Positions 11,301 through 22,623 of a stretch of DNA of 64,000 nucleotides are shown one piece after another (the first letter of the stretch is position 1; every line of letters starts with the position of its first letter). The DNA comes from Branchiostoma lanceolatum. Its lineage: Eukaryota > Chordata > Leptocardii > Amphioxiformes > Branchiostomatidae. The position numbers were made by a program, and so were the translations under genes. The notes below the pieces were generated by a model, which was not told the DNA's origin, ran no database searches, and was given only the letters and a program-made list of their open reading frames with translations. The stretch is taken from assembly GCF_035083965.1 (NCBI RefSeq), contig NC_089729.1:14806964-14870963 (forward strand). Direction: 5' to 3'.

Positions 11301-11905
11301 TCTATCCTATCACGTTGTGGGTGGCGGTGTCTACTACAAGGCTGGCTTAAGCAATGGAGAAGAACTGACGACCCTACAGACAGGAACGCTTGAATGCCAC
11401 GTCAATCGTACATCGGGCTCTGGTAAGTGATGGGTCTCACAATGAATTGAATTATCATTATTATAATTGCTATGTTTGTTTCTATTACACTAAAATTATC
11501 TCTCCAAATTTTGGGATGCTTGAAACCTAACAAGGACGACTGAGCCTATTGCACAGAAAGACGGCGCGTGTCAAAGGTTAAATTAGAAGCTGGTAGCACC
11601 CCCGTCCCGTTTAAGTAGAGGATTAATGTTTCTGTATATATGGTCCTAAATCTCAATCATAATTCTATTAACCACGAAAACTTTCATTCGAGTGGGGAAT
11701 TACTATTAATTCTATTTGATAACGACTTGTACATTTTCCAATCGTTCATATTTTTTGTCATTTCAATATTTTGACTGTGTCTTATTTGCGTTTGTTCACA
11801 GAACCTCAGGTGAAGATAAACAACGCAAAGATCGTCGGGCTTGTTGTACCTGCACTGAACGGGGCGGTGCATATGATAGACACCGTCCTCTTCCCTCCAA
11901 AATAG
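8350..11905 (+). CDS. Secreted two-domain FAS1 (fasciclin/periostin/TGFBI-like) protein, six exons
   Basis: Coding exons are 8350-8494, 8847-8944, 9667-9786, 10652-10841, 11195-11422 and 11802-11905; all junctions keep frame and give 294 aa. Residues 1-17 (MRYLLVLLPLCWLVGAQ) form a signal peptide. Two FAS1 domains follow. The first has the H1 motif TVFAPTDEAFSNLP and the H2-like ending NGVVHVIDQVLYP. The second has LTFFAPTDDAFQKLP, the YH-type motif LSYHVVGGGVYY and the ending NGAVHMIDTVLFPPK. FAS1 domains mediate adhesion through integrins and matrix proteins, so the product is probably an extracellular matrix or cell-surface adhesion factor. No GPI signal or membrane segment follows the second domain, so it should be freely secreted. 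It is shorter than vertebrate periostin or TGFBI, which have four FAS1 domains plus an EMI domain. N-glycosylation sequons (NAT, NVT, NRT) lie in domain 2. Confidence 0.9.
8690..8757 (-). mobile_element. MITE family A fragment (GCGCATGCGC type)
   Basis: Contains GGGGCCTTCACCTTTGACAT followed by ATTACCCACAATGCA, the right half of the family seen complete at 51702-51892. It lies in intron 1 of the FAS1 gene. The terminal portion is decayed. Confidence 0.6.
10165..10343. mobile_element. MITE family A copy
   Basis: The left terminus GGTTTATACTGCGCATGCG is answered at the right by the inverted CATGCGCAGTTCAAATCG and GAACCGGCTTATTG. The subterminal block CCTTTACCTTTG is typical of the family. It sits in intron 3 of the FAS1 gene. 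It is about 180 bp long, has no coding capacity and is non-autonomous. Confidence 0.7.
10549..10605. repeat. Perfect 24-bp hairpin with 9-base loop
   Basis: The arms 10549-10572 and 10582-10605 are exact reverse complements (core AATTATCAGGTGAGA and TCTCACCTGATAATT). A third copy of TCACCTGATAATTG lies at 10513. The hairpin ends 46 bases before FAS1 exon 4, inside the acceptor-proximal intron. Confidence 0.85.
11092..11164 (-). mobile_element. MITE family A fragment
   Basis: Right-half fragment with ACTTCAACTTACCCACAATA, then GCGCATGCACAGTTTAAAC and CGACTTATTG. It lies in intron 4 of the FAS1 gene, 30 bases before exon 5. Confidence 0.6.
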
Positions 11906-12425
11906 AATTTTTGACAACGTCTAATCTCTTCCAGCTATATCTGTGTTATAGTGATGTGAAGATATGATAGAAATGCTTAAAGCCTTTTTGATAGATATCT
12001 AAGCCATTCTGCATGGTTTGATACTGTTCCTAGAAAAAAACAGTACAGAAAAATGTTGAATTCTCTGACAGTTATTATGGTAATCTGTCCCTGCTACTGT
12101 TCTAGTCTGGCAGACGATCTAATCCTTTTATGAATTTATGTGATTATGGGTGTCAATCCACCCCTCAAACTGCTGGACAGGTCGCAGTAGGTGCACTTCC
12201 TTTATGACTTGCCCTGGGTAAGAAAATCGCCCCTTTAAGGTTTCTTAGGATCATTCTTTCATATTCTGTAGAGCTGTCGAATATGTCCGGTTTATTTTTA
12301 TCGACAAAGTTCATTCAATAGTCTACTCAGTGTAGTTATCAAATCAGCCACGCTTGCCATTATGGAAGATAAGCTTAATCTTTTTAGGATCATTTACAGA
12401 AAAAAATTGCTGTTATCTACTGAAG

Positions 12426-12427
<2 letters not shown>

Positions 12428-12501
<74 letters not shown>
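12428..12501. repeat. (TA)n microsatellite, ~37 units
   Basis: An uninterrupted AT/TA dinucleotide run. Frames reading IYIYIY through it, on both strands, are not genes. Confidence 0.97.
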
Positions 12502-12506
<5 letters not shown>

Positions 12507-12612
12507 TGGGAAGAGAGAATATTTCATGTCGTCTATTCATAATTAAGTGGTGTGTTGAAATAACGTGTGAACGTTGAGAGTGGGCAAGACGTGCATGATA
12601 CTGACATTGATC

Positions 12613-12618
12613 AATAAA
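12613..12618 (+). terminator. Possible distal poly(A) signal for FAS1 gene
   Basis: AATAAA about 710 bases past the FAS1 stop. Assignment is uncertain because the TA run lies between. No other gene is seen between 11906 and 13029. Confidence 0.2.
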
Positions 12619-13029
12619 CATTTGAAACCGGATTCGCAAAGGAAAATTCGGAAAATCGGCAAGTTTAAAACAACGCCTGAGCTGTAGAGTCTGCCGCAGT
12701 GACGATCCTACTTTACATATACGTGACCCTGTTTTAGTCCCCAAACACACGCAACTGGTTCAATAGCGTGCTTGAACACGTTTTCTGTAACCCAACACCT
12801 GACTTGTATTGTTTTGAACCTAAGTAGCCCCTTACACGCAGCCGACTCAACCATTCAAACTCCGGAAAATGAACTTTGACTGATTGAACTGTTTCTCGAA
12901 CTTTTGCGATGTATGTTTCGATCGTTCAAATAGTTTTTTACTAACTTTTTCTGTTGTTGAAATTTTGTTAACGCAGTACTATGTCATAGTCTTTATAGAC
13001 TGACTGACTATATATAGCCCCTTCCCATA

Positions 13030-13645
13030 GAGATCTAACGCATAAGGAAGTATGCATATCTAAAAATCCCCCAAGTGCGTTTGCTTTCATTTTGCAAGTG
13101 TAGGGGGTAGAAGTCCGTTGAACTAAATAATCAATATCATATGCTAGGAAAGGGTTCCAAATAATGAATTACTTAGAGTTTATCAAAACGATATCGTTTC
13201 AAAGCTACACAAAGCGGATGAAATCACGACAGAGAAGTCTCCAATAGGTTTTTTCAAGACATTCGCACCCCTGTGAATGAATGGCACCGGTGCTTTCAGT
13301 AAACAAGACGTTTTAAGGAACTGTAAACTTTTAGCTTACCATGGAGATCTGACGTATAAGGAAGAATGCATATTTAAAAGTCTCCCAAGTGCGTTTGCTT
13401 TCATTTTACAGGTATAGGGGGTAGAGGTCCGTTGAACTAAATAATAAATATCATAAGTCAATACGAAAGGGTTCCAAGGATGAATTACTTAGAGTTCATC
13501 AAAACGATATCATTTCAAAGCTACACAAAGCGGATGAAATCACGACATAGAAGTCTCCAATGGGCTTTTTCCATCACATTCGCACCCCTGTGAATGAATG
13601 GCACCGGTGCTTTCTGTAAACAAGACGTTTTAAGGAACTGTAAAC
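13030..13645 (+). repeat. Tandem duplication, 314-bp period, two copies
   Basis: 13030-13343 and 13344-13645 are direct copies, each containing CCAAGTGCGTTTGCTTTCAT, then GTCCGTTGAACTAAATAAT and TGAATGGCACCGGTGCTTTC. Divergence is low (roughly one difference per 15-20 bases by eye). No frame crosses it. Confidence 0.85.
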
Positions 13646-15100
13646 TTCGGAAAAGAACAGGTTAGCCGCAAGACGTTTGGAGGGAGAAAAGCACCACAGT
13701 CAGGTAAGACGTTTTCTCTAGCTCTTAAATCATTTTAAGAAGGAAGGAGGGATATATATATATATGTGAACAACTTTTTGATTATTGTTTTACCAACAAA
13801 ACACAATTTTGACTTACTTTGAGAACATTTATGCCCGATTTTGAGAGGATTTTTTAACATCTAAAAGTAACAGGTGTGTACTTTAAAGATAGTCGTTGTC
13901 GTTTCTATGATACAGTTGGAGCCTGACTTTTCGCACATCAGATAATCGTTAAGGTAGACAAAGTAATAAAAAGAGGCAACACATATGTACCTTTCTCTTT
14001 AGTACTATAAAGGTTGCATGTATCATCAAAATCCTACGACAACCTGCGACGAATGAGACCGCACCGTTGCCTAGATGATATTTCCTTTGTAAGCGTTTTG
14101 GCATGCATATGTTCCATAGTTTTCATGATATACATTTCAACTTTGATTTCCATCGTTGCTTTAACTTGTAGCCTTGAGTACGGTAAACTATCCTTAGGCT
14201 AGTTTCAGACTAAAAAGATAAACAATGGCATGATGTATTATTGTTGCGCAGTTGTTCTTGCCAGTGACCGTCATATTTTTCACCAACTTTTACTTCCTTT
14301 TCGTGCAACAACATCAGCTTAGGAAAGTCCCAGAATGACAACATGTTTTTCTGCCCAAAAAAGGAGTTTGGGTCGAGTTGCATTAACACCTTGTAAGACG
14401 ACGCCTGTGTACATGTAAATATTTGGGCCAGCCAGAACAATAAACCGTGACGGTGTCGATCACCGGCTGACGAATGAGCTCATGAGTAAAACAAACACAT
14501 CACACAAGTCTCTATTTTTCATCGGGGACTGAAAACAGAGCTATTTTGAAGATATGAATGAACGAACAATTGGATTGATATATAAAACACAAGATGCAAG
14601 TTTGTCTACAAAACATGGCTAATAATATAAAACTACTGTGGCTTTCAAGTTCGTAGGTCAAAGGATTTGATCATGTAAACTTTGTACTCGCCTAGAACCA
14701 CAACACCGTTGGTGTCTCCTATATCGTATTACCAATGAAGTATTCAGCTAACCAATACGAGGAGCAAGCACATTTTGGCGGGGATGTTTAAACTGTTGAC
14801 AGTAGTAAAAAGACCTTGACAGTCAGAAAGGGTAAATTTGAAATTATGTTGTGATAATTTGATTTATATCGCAGCGCAGTTAGTCATTGTTCATTTTGTT
14901 TACTTTGTTAAAGAAAGAATTGCACTCTGCTTTCGGCTAAGCAAGAAATATCAATATAAACGCAAAAGAAGTATTTTCAAAAACACCATGTCGAACAACA
15001 TGTCTACAACACAACATATTCAACTGGAACATGGCTTAAAGTACTGGTCAATTCATTTTGAATTATGTAGGCTGTACGCTGACCTCACAGAAGAAGAATC
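13646..15100. other. AT-rich intergenic DNA, no gene seen
   Basis: Only short unrelated frames occur, and I see no repeat of a recognised family. The collagen promoter should lie near the right end; no clear TATA element was picked out. Confidence 0.5.
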
Positions 15101-18100
15101 ATGTCCATGAAGGTCCTGTTGTTTCTTTTCATCATTTCTACACTTCTTTTCTTCGGTGGTGAGTTGTTGTTTTTCTGTCTTAAATGTGCATGTTCTTTAA
15201 TGATTGGTGTCAGGCTACCCCAAGATCTTGTTGACGGTTTTGAACCAACATTTTGATAACACAAGAAAATGAGACTGACGTAACGATGATTGTGGCTCAT
15301 TGGGAGCCTAATCTATGCTATTGGTTAACACCTGACACAATTTATCATATATGGCACTTTTAGAAGGCAAACGGACACGTTTCGTTAATAGTTATGTTTT
15401 ACCCATACCACAGTATGGGCAAATTAAAAAAATGCACTGTTTTTGGTCATGTTATTTTCCTCTTCTCCTCCTCCTCTTCCTCCTCCTCCTGTCAAATCTC
15501 ATAAAGGAATTCAGTCCTTCTTGGGCCAAATAAGCTGAAATTTGGTACACACGTAGAGTGGGTACATAGCCCTCGGTGTTTTGTTTATTTTGACATAGGC
15601 CTTTAAAATGATTTTGTTGAGTTTTTTGGCCATCTCTAGGCAAAAAAATGTATGTTTTGGCTACCTGTGCCCCTGATAGTGCAACCAAGCCACCTTATAT
15701 CTTGCATAAGTATGTCCATAGGATTTCAACACTTTTAACAAAAATGTACCAAATGACCTGAAATTGGGCATAGGCGTGCCTTGGACTTATATGATATGCG
15801 TATTCAAAATCATGAATTTTGGGCCATTTTTCGACCAAAAGTTACCTTTTTGGCTCATGTGACCTGAAAATGGTATGGGTGTGCCTATAACATATGCCCA
15901 CATGACTTGATTCATACGTCACTTCAGAATGATTTATTTTGGGATGTCGGCACATTTTAGACCAAAATTGTGTATTCTGAGTCCATTTTTGTACGGGTGA
16001 CCTTTTTTGTACTTCAATTTAGGACTGCATTGAATATGCCAAAGTCTATTTGATTATGAATTGGGTCACCTGAGGAAGAGTCCATTCCTGCATAGGGGTG
16101 TCAAATTGGAAAAGTTCCATTTTGGACGGAGATGACTTTGCAATAGCAGATACTTGCAGACATTTTGTCTTTGATATTTCAATTTTCCCCAGGTGTACTT
16201 TTGGAACAGTCCGATTTGCATGGAGAAGGAGATAGTAAAAAAATACTGTCTTTGCTTGCAAATGTTGCCTGTATCTCTGCTTATGGTGTCGTCAATTAAG
16301 TATTATTGGATAGGCCGAATTTATTACTGGATAGGCCAAATACTCTCTCTTCGCAGCCAGGGGCTGAATTGCGAGGAGCGCACATTGGCGGAGCTAGATC
16401 GCAAGGGTCTGTAGCGACTGCCGTTCAGGCGCGCAGGTGACCTCAATACGACCATTGCCCCATGTGCAGCCATAGGACTGTAGGTTTTGAACCACGCACA
16501 CCGGGAAGGACCCCTACTCTTTTCGATATGTGTGGGAAAATAAATAATCGCAAATGCGCTGTTAACTCTTTGTTTGTCTAGATGGCTGGCGGCGTAGACG
16601 ACGTAGAGCACCGCCACCACCTGGCCGACCAGGCCCACCCGGCCCCAGAGGTCCACCTGGCCCTCGTGGTTCAAGAGGCTCCACCGGGTCACGCGGTCCT
16701 CCTGGTTCAAGAGGGCCCGCCGGGTCACGTGGTCCTCCTGGCTTAAGAGGTCTCATAGGGCCACGTGGTCCTCCTGGTCCAAGAGGTCCCAAAGGGTCAC
16801 GTGGTCCTCCTGGACCAAGTGGACTCGCCGGTTCCGCTGGAGTGAAAGGGCAAAAAGGAGCCAAAGGTAGACAACGTTTTTATTTGCACCAAATGTTACC
16901 TTCCATTCAATTACTATTACATTTACGTGCCAATTGGTGTACTGTTACATTTTTCAGAGAAACAGAATAGCATGTCTGCCGATATTGAGATGAAATACAG
17001 CTAACTTTGTTTTCATACATATTGTTGCAGGAGATTCTGGACCAGTCGGTCCGAAAGGTGACGCAGGCATAATCGGCCCAATCGGACCAAAAGGTAATAA
17101 AATATGACACCTGTACCCTGTATACTGTCTACATACAACAATGGATCGTATTACATTTGTCACACAAGTTGAAAAAGAAGAAGTCACTTTTGCAGGACTT
17201 TTAAAAACTGTAGACTTATAAATGAAATAACTCTGTAGACTTGTCAACGAAATAACCCATTGGCAAGCTATCAGCTTTAGCGTTACAGCCCCAGCCTTCT
17301 TCTAGGGAAGAATTAGCCTTTAACTTTGACACGTAATTTCATGGACGCATGACTCGAGCAATGGGCAGAATCAAGTACGGCATATCTGACTAATCTAAAT
17401 TTTTTTGCAGGAACCATTGGACCTGTGGGCCCTATGGGTTCCGTAGGACGAAAAGGCGACAGAGGCACTATTGGCCCTATCGGACCCCAAGGTAAATATA
17501 CCTTGATTAGTTTCTTGGCAAACGATATAGAGGATAATTGCTTTATATTCAAGGCATGTTACTTTGATGATATAATGTATAGAATTGTAATGAAGTATTA
17601 TGCTTTTGTTTTAATTTATGGCAACCTGGACGCTTAACGGTTCAAATGATGTGATATAGGACAATTACATATCTATATTGCACATACATCGTTTTCGTTT
17701 ATCTGTGTCAATACACGTATGTGTTCCTTAGGACGGAGGATGTTGTAAAAAAACGTCGTGTCTTTTGTCTCCCTTTCTCTGCCCTCCATTAGGACCGAAA
17801 GGCGAAATTGGACCGAAGGGAGAATTTGGACAGAAAGGAGAATTCGGACAAAAAGGAGAAATCGGGATCGGACAAAAAGGAGAATTCGGACAAAAAGGAG
17901 AAATCGGAATCGGACAAAAAGGAGAGCCAGGTAAATTTGAAAATGGTCTACATTGAAATTTCTTTCCTTCTCATGCTTTCTTTCAGTGGTAAATACCCAT
18001 CAGGTATAAATTTTTCAAACCTCGACAAAATAATGTACAATAGAATAGTTATGAATTAAAACATAGATGACAATTAGAACATAGATGACAATTTTATCGG

Positions 18101-21100
18101 AATTACAATTGTAACTTTATCCGATTCTTAACATAGATGACAATTTTATCGGAATTACAATTGTAACTTTATCTGATTTTTTTGACCAGCTGTTATGTAT
18201 GCTGATCTATATTGCTTTAATATTTACCACACAGGTGCAGGATCTGTCATCATTCTCTTCCCGGTGAGTTTGGACGGTGGCTTCGGAACCCAACCGACCT
18301 CAGGCGCTATCAATCAACCAGGTACACAGTCAAGTAGACTAAGTGTAGAAGGAAGTTAACAAGTGTTGTTATCAAGAGGGTTGATCTAAAGTCCAGCGCT
18401 ACAAACTGGATATTCTTTTGTGGTATTCAGAGTAACATGTACCGCGTGATAAGATTAGTACAACAACATTGCTTCCTAGCATAGGTGAGTGATGTCAGGC
18501 GTCAGGGTGAGAATTAAAGGTTACCACTCTTAAAGCAGGAAGAAACATATAGTTTCCAGAGTCTTTTTCGTTTTAAACCACCTCACTCGTTTCTATTTTA
18601 CATTCGTAAAATCAACTATAAAGTGGATGTGCTATATTCATAGATTCAAGGATAGAAGACTGGTCTAGTTGGTTTGATCAGCAATAACTTAAAAATCCTT
18701 TTTCTGAACCCTGGGGCCAGAACCATAAACTAATTCAGGAAGTGCTTCCCACTGTGGCCTTGCTGCAGTTTGAAAGGTGGATTGGCCCCCATAACTACAT
18801 AAACACATAAAAATCCCAGACTGACTCCAGCTTGAAACAAAGGCAGGAGAAGATTAGCATAATACTGGTGAACAAGATTCAAATATTTTTTTCTACTGGT
18901 TTTCAAAGCAACATTATGAAACCACACAGAATGACTTAAACAAAGTTACATAGTCAAAACAACTTTCAGTTTTTAGAAAATCAACTTTGTGTTCAAATAA
19001 AAACTCTCAAATCAGCCTGTCAAAGTTGTTTCAAAGTGTCTAACTGTATAATTGCAACTTGGAAATGCCCTCCTCACAGTTGAATTCAAATGTCTGATAG
19101 TTGTGTGTCTACAAGACTTGCAGCTGTGGTACCAACATGATATTCTAAAAGCCAATTATATAGACTGGAGCTCTGTGGAACTTGTAAGGCAGAACTGCAC
19201 ATGAACTGCCAGCCAATGTCTTTACCTAATAATAATATACTACCAAACAGAGCATGGTATTTTAGCTAGTGTTGTCATTTATATTCTGGGTTACATAAAG
19301 ATAACTTCTTCGTGTATAATCATACATCAATTACTTACCTGTTATCTCTAAATTTCAAAAGTTTTTTTAGAGTATCTTGGGTGGTGGCGACTGTCTTAGC
19401 CAGGCCACCACCCATGGCCATGTGAACACCACGGCAGTCAGTAGCAGACTGACCCTGGTAGTTTACGTTAGCCGAATTTATTGGGTGATTTTATAGTACA
19501 AGCATGGTCTTTAACACGTGATAGATATTTCTGGAGGTTACAGCTCTATGTTCCGACACCCCGTAATCCTAATATAGAGGCGCATGAGTTTTGGAGCATA
19601 GGGGTGTCAGACATATGACTGTCCACGTTTCTGGCTGGATATTCTTCATGAACACTACTACTTTTCTTACTGCAGGGCACCTTCCGCCTCGTTCCATTAC
19701 GGTTGTCCTGATCACCATCCACAGTCAGACGGACTCCCTCCCGACATGCCTGGATCACCAGACTACCCTGTACCAGGGCTTCAGTCTGGTGCAGCTGGGC
19801 GGAAACGGTATAACCGGGAGCCAAGACCTCGGTTAGGCATCATTATTTATCGTAATAAGCAGGTTCACGGTTTAGACTGCGCATGCGCATCTGGATAAAC
19901 TGTACCAGGGCATCAGTCTGGTGCAGCTGGGCGGAAACGGCATCACCGGGAGCCAAGACCTCGGTTAGGCATCATTATTTATCGTAATAAGCAGGTTCAC
20001 GGTTTAGACTGCGCATGCGCATCTAGATAAACTGTACCAGGGCATCAGTCTGGTGCAGCTGGGCGGAAACGGCATCACCGGGAGCCAAGACCTCGGTTAG
20101 GCATCATTATCTATTGTAATAAGCCAGTTTACGGTTTAAACTGCGCATGCGCATCTGGATAAACTGTACCAGGGCATCAGTCTGGTGCAGCTGGGCGGAA
20201 ACGGCATCACCGGGAGCCAAGACCTCGGTTAGGCATCATTATCTATTGTAATAAGCCAGTTTACGGTTTAAACTGCGCATGCGCATCTAGATAAACTGTA
20301 CCAGGGCATCAGTCTGGTGCAGCTGGGCGGAAACGGCATCACCGGGAGCCAAGACCTCGGTTAGGCATCATTATCTATTGTAATAAGCCAGTTTACGGTT
20401 TAAACTGCGCATGCGCATCTGGATAAACTGTACCAGGGCATCAGTCTGGTGCAGCTGGGCGGAAACGGCATCACCGGGAGCCAAGACCTCGCTTAGGCAT
20501 CATTATTTATTGTAATAAGCCGGTTTCCGATTCAAACTGCGCATGCGCATTTAGATACACTATACGAGGGCTTCAGCCTCGTGCAGCTGGAATTTACTCC
20601 AAGGTCTTTATTGCAATAAGCCGGTTGAAAATGCGCATGCGCAGCGATGTATAATGTGGCTAATAGGTCGAAGTTGAAGGCCGCTGAGACATACATTGTA
20701 AAAAGATTGATTCAAATGCTTCCAAACACTATTTACTAAGTAGATCGATCAAAACATTGTCGAAAGGTCAACAGCCAAGGTTAGAGATTGAACATTGACA
20801 AGAGTGAGGGGAAAATTAATCGCCTTTCCTACTTTTTGGTGACTCCTCAGGGGTGGAGTCAATTGCATACATTGAGTTGTTGTTGTCCTTGTCCAATAGG
20901 TTCCCTTGGCTCGTGCCTGATACGCTTCAGCACCTCACCCGTCATGTCCTGCACAGCACGTAACGTCTGTGAGAACAGCACGGCTGAGGTCAGCACATCT
21001 TGGCTGTCCTCTGGTAAGTACAGCATCTCGAAGTTTGTTGTATTCATTTACGTTCGGCCCATTTCACACGTGTGCGTATATTCACGTCCGTCTGAGTTGC

Positions 21101-22541
21101 TTATTACCGTACATTCCTTTTGGTTTCGGTTTGCGGGAAAGAAGACTGTTTTCCCACCGTTATACAGTCTGGTTCTCGAACCGAAAAAAATTGACTTCTG
21201 TCTCAAACGTTATTCAAGCTCATGCGAACTTGTATATGCAAACGGGCACTTAGACAGATCCCATGGTCCGCCCAAACTTCAGCCAAAACGTTGAAATACA
21301 AAATAAATACATGAAAATGTAAATATTTCACGGGCTTCCAGCCACACTGTTGTGACGGACCATGTAAGGATCGGACTATAGACTTGTCTAGTGCTCGCTA
21401 GAAAATGATTAAACCCGTAGCGCTTTGCAGGAATACATCCGCCGGCAGTTGGACAGGATCAGAGTGATGACGTCAGAGCGCAGGCGGTTGGCCGCTGTGT
21501 GGTGTGCCAGACGCACGTGGTGGTGGAGCAGCAGGCCATCCACAGTCAGAGCGGCACCATACCGGACTGCAGCCCGGGGTGGACCAGTCTGTGGACGGGG
21601 TACAGTTTTGTCATGGTGAGTACTTATCGGTCCTCTACAGACCCGCTGTACTAGCCTGGAATCCATACCATCGGGGGCTCCTCGATATCTCTACGGCACT
21701 GGGAGTAACCCCCGCCCGCCAGTCCGCTCGGGGTGTGTTTACGACCTAGGATTAGATTACGTCGCCACCGGCGGCTGGGAAAGTAGGGTGGCAAGCAGAA
21801 GTAGGGTGTAGCGGAAGTATACATAGAGGTAGGAAGGCTATCAGAAACGGTTCAATAAAGCAAACTCGGCCCGGTAAAAACCCCCAAGCCGACCCCAAGA
21901 GACTGGGACCAGGCTACCGCTGTACTCATAACCTCTGGTAAATCTATAGTCCAAGTTTGTTCCGAGCTGAGTTGTGACCACAGACTGGCAGGATGCGAAG
22001 GTTAAGTTGGCCTGTCTCAACGTTTCTTCAGTAGGTTGGCAGGAAGTGACCGTGGACACATGGCCGAAAGTCAGGAACTTGATGATGACATGTGCCCAAG
22101 AGTGCATGTAATGTGTGAAATACAGTAGACATGGTTGCATAAGTTTTTGTCAAAAAAGTTTACAAAGATTCTGAATATTTCATGGAGGTACAAGATCTTC
22201 GATTTCTTGTTACGATTGCGAAGTCAAGAAAGTGAACCTAAAAAAATGCATCATAGCTCATGTCATAACGTTAACGGGCGGTGACTACGGCGAAATCTTT
22301 AAAATTCTATCTTTATTTTGTGTATTACATACAGCACTCTGCCAACGGAGGTGCCGGGGGCACTTTCATCAGCAGCCCGGGCAGCTGTCTGCCTGTCTAC
22401 CGGGAGAAGCCCGTAGTCACCTGCAACAGCAGTCTGGGCTGTGAAGAGCCCGAGGACCAGTCGTCCCTCTGGCTTCAGGCTTCCGACGCGGGCGGTTCGG
22501 CCATCAGCCGCTGCAGGGTCTGCCAGTACAATGGAGACTAG
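15101..22541 (+). CDS. Short-chain collagen with collagen IV-type NC1 domain (spongin-type/SSCC-related), ten exons
   Basis: Coding exons are 15101-15158, 16582-16866, 17031-17093, 17411-17491, 17793-17930, 18235-18321, 19676-19831, 20900-21013, 21431-21615 and 22335-22541, all phase-consistent and giving 457 aa. The order is: signal peptide ([19 protein letters not shown]); a polybasic stretch ([17 protein letters not shown]); about 58 Gly-X-Y triplets; a short linker; and one NC1 domain of two C4 subdomains. Subdomain 1 has [26 protein letters not shown] and RCVVC. Subdomain 2 has [44 protein letters not shown] and SRCRVC. All 12 canonical NC1 cysteines are present. Short collagens with an NC1 domain are known as spongin short-chain collagen-related proteins, homologues of basement-membrane collagen IV. 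The loops that in collagen IV carry the sulfilimine Met93 and Hyl211 are absent. Two Gly-X-Y imperfections (GEIGIGQ) occur in exon 5. The collagen exons start in phase 1 at a split Gly codon, as is usual. Confidence 0.9.
15520..16060. repeat. Diverged tandem repeat in collagen intron 1
   Basis: Several degenerate units of roughly 110 bases share 'GACCTGAAATTGGGCATAGG', 'GGTATGGGTGTGCCTA' and 'TTTTGGGCCATTTTT' style blocks. They are too diverged for an exact period by eye. Nothing coding is seen. Confidence 0.5.
16302..16527 (-). mobile_element. Dispersed SINE-like repeat, truncated (relative at 48452-48772)
   Basis: Read on the minus strand it gives GAGTAGGGGTCCTTCCCGGT, then GGTTCAAAACCTAC, GCACATGGGGCAAT and CAGCCCCTGGCTGCGAAGAG, co-linear with 48556-48772. 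The tail shows a short duplicated piece (GGATAGGCCGAATTTATT / GGATAGGCCAAATACT). The conserved co-linear body and short tail repeats are SINE-like, but no clear tRNA promoter boxes were identified. It lies in collagen intron 1, ending 55 bases before exon 2. Confidence 0.6.
18058..18180 (+). repeat. Tandem duplication of ~64 bp in collagen intron 5
   Basis: The block AACATAGATGACAATTTTAT, then CGGAATTACAATTGTAAC, occurs twice in direct orientation, with a partial third AACATAGATGACAATT at the left. It is followed within 60 bases by exon 6. Confidence 0.8.
18322..19675. other. Collagen intron 6, 1.35 kb, no embedded gene
   Basis: AT-rich intron with no recognised element or open frame of note. 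A GC-richer patch at 19380-19460 reads as unique sequence. Confidence 0.5.
19777..20640 (+). repeat. 132-bp tandem array made of a collagen exon end, its splice donor and a MITE end
   Basis: The start of the exon-7 fragment GGCTTCAGTCTGGTGCAG recurs at 19777, 19909, 20041, 20173, 20305, 20437 and 20569, exactly 132 bases apart each time. Each unit holds 55 bases of exon 7 coding for [17 protein letters not shown] or its ISLV variant, then the donor CTCG|GTTAGG. After that come about 75 bases ending in a family-A MITE terminus (AATAAGCCAGTTTACGG, ACTGCGCATGCGCATC). The first unit is the real exon 7; copies 2-5 are nearly identical; copy 6 has lost the donor GT; copy 7 is diverged. The unit is a multiple of three, but the 55-base exon part is not, so including one copy would shift frame. 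Confidence 0.92.
21036..21160 (+). mobile_element. Fragment related to the 25531-25772 MITE
   Basis: CACACGTGTGCGTATATTCA and CCTTTTGGTTTCGGTTTGCGG resemble the left terminus and subterminal region of the element at 25531-25772. It lies in collagen intron 8. Only the left part is recognisable. Confidence 0.45.
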
Positions 22542-22623
22542 AGCACTGGATAACAAGTTCTTTGTACACATGTACAATCAACTTGCCCCCGCTTCGGTGA
22601 CCATTTGTCACCTTTAATTTCCC

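Noticed and set aside
12354-12750. Overlapping frames with long IYIYIY runs on both strands
   Set aside because: They are produced by the (TA)n microsatellite.
16562-16864. Minus-strand Pro/Gly-rich frame that looks collagen-like
   Set aside because: It is the antisense of collagen exon 2; Gly-Pro codons read as Gly/Pro on both strands. Splice sites, signal peptide and NC1 context support the plus strand.
19777-20640. CRISPR-like or protein-repeat coding array
   Set aside because: Whole 132-bp units repeat without unique spacers, and an in-frame TAG follows each exon piece, so it is not a translated repeat.
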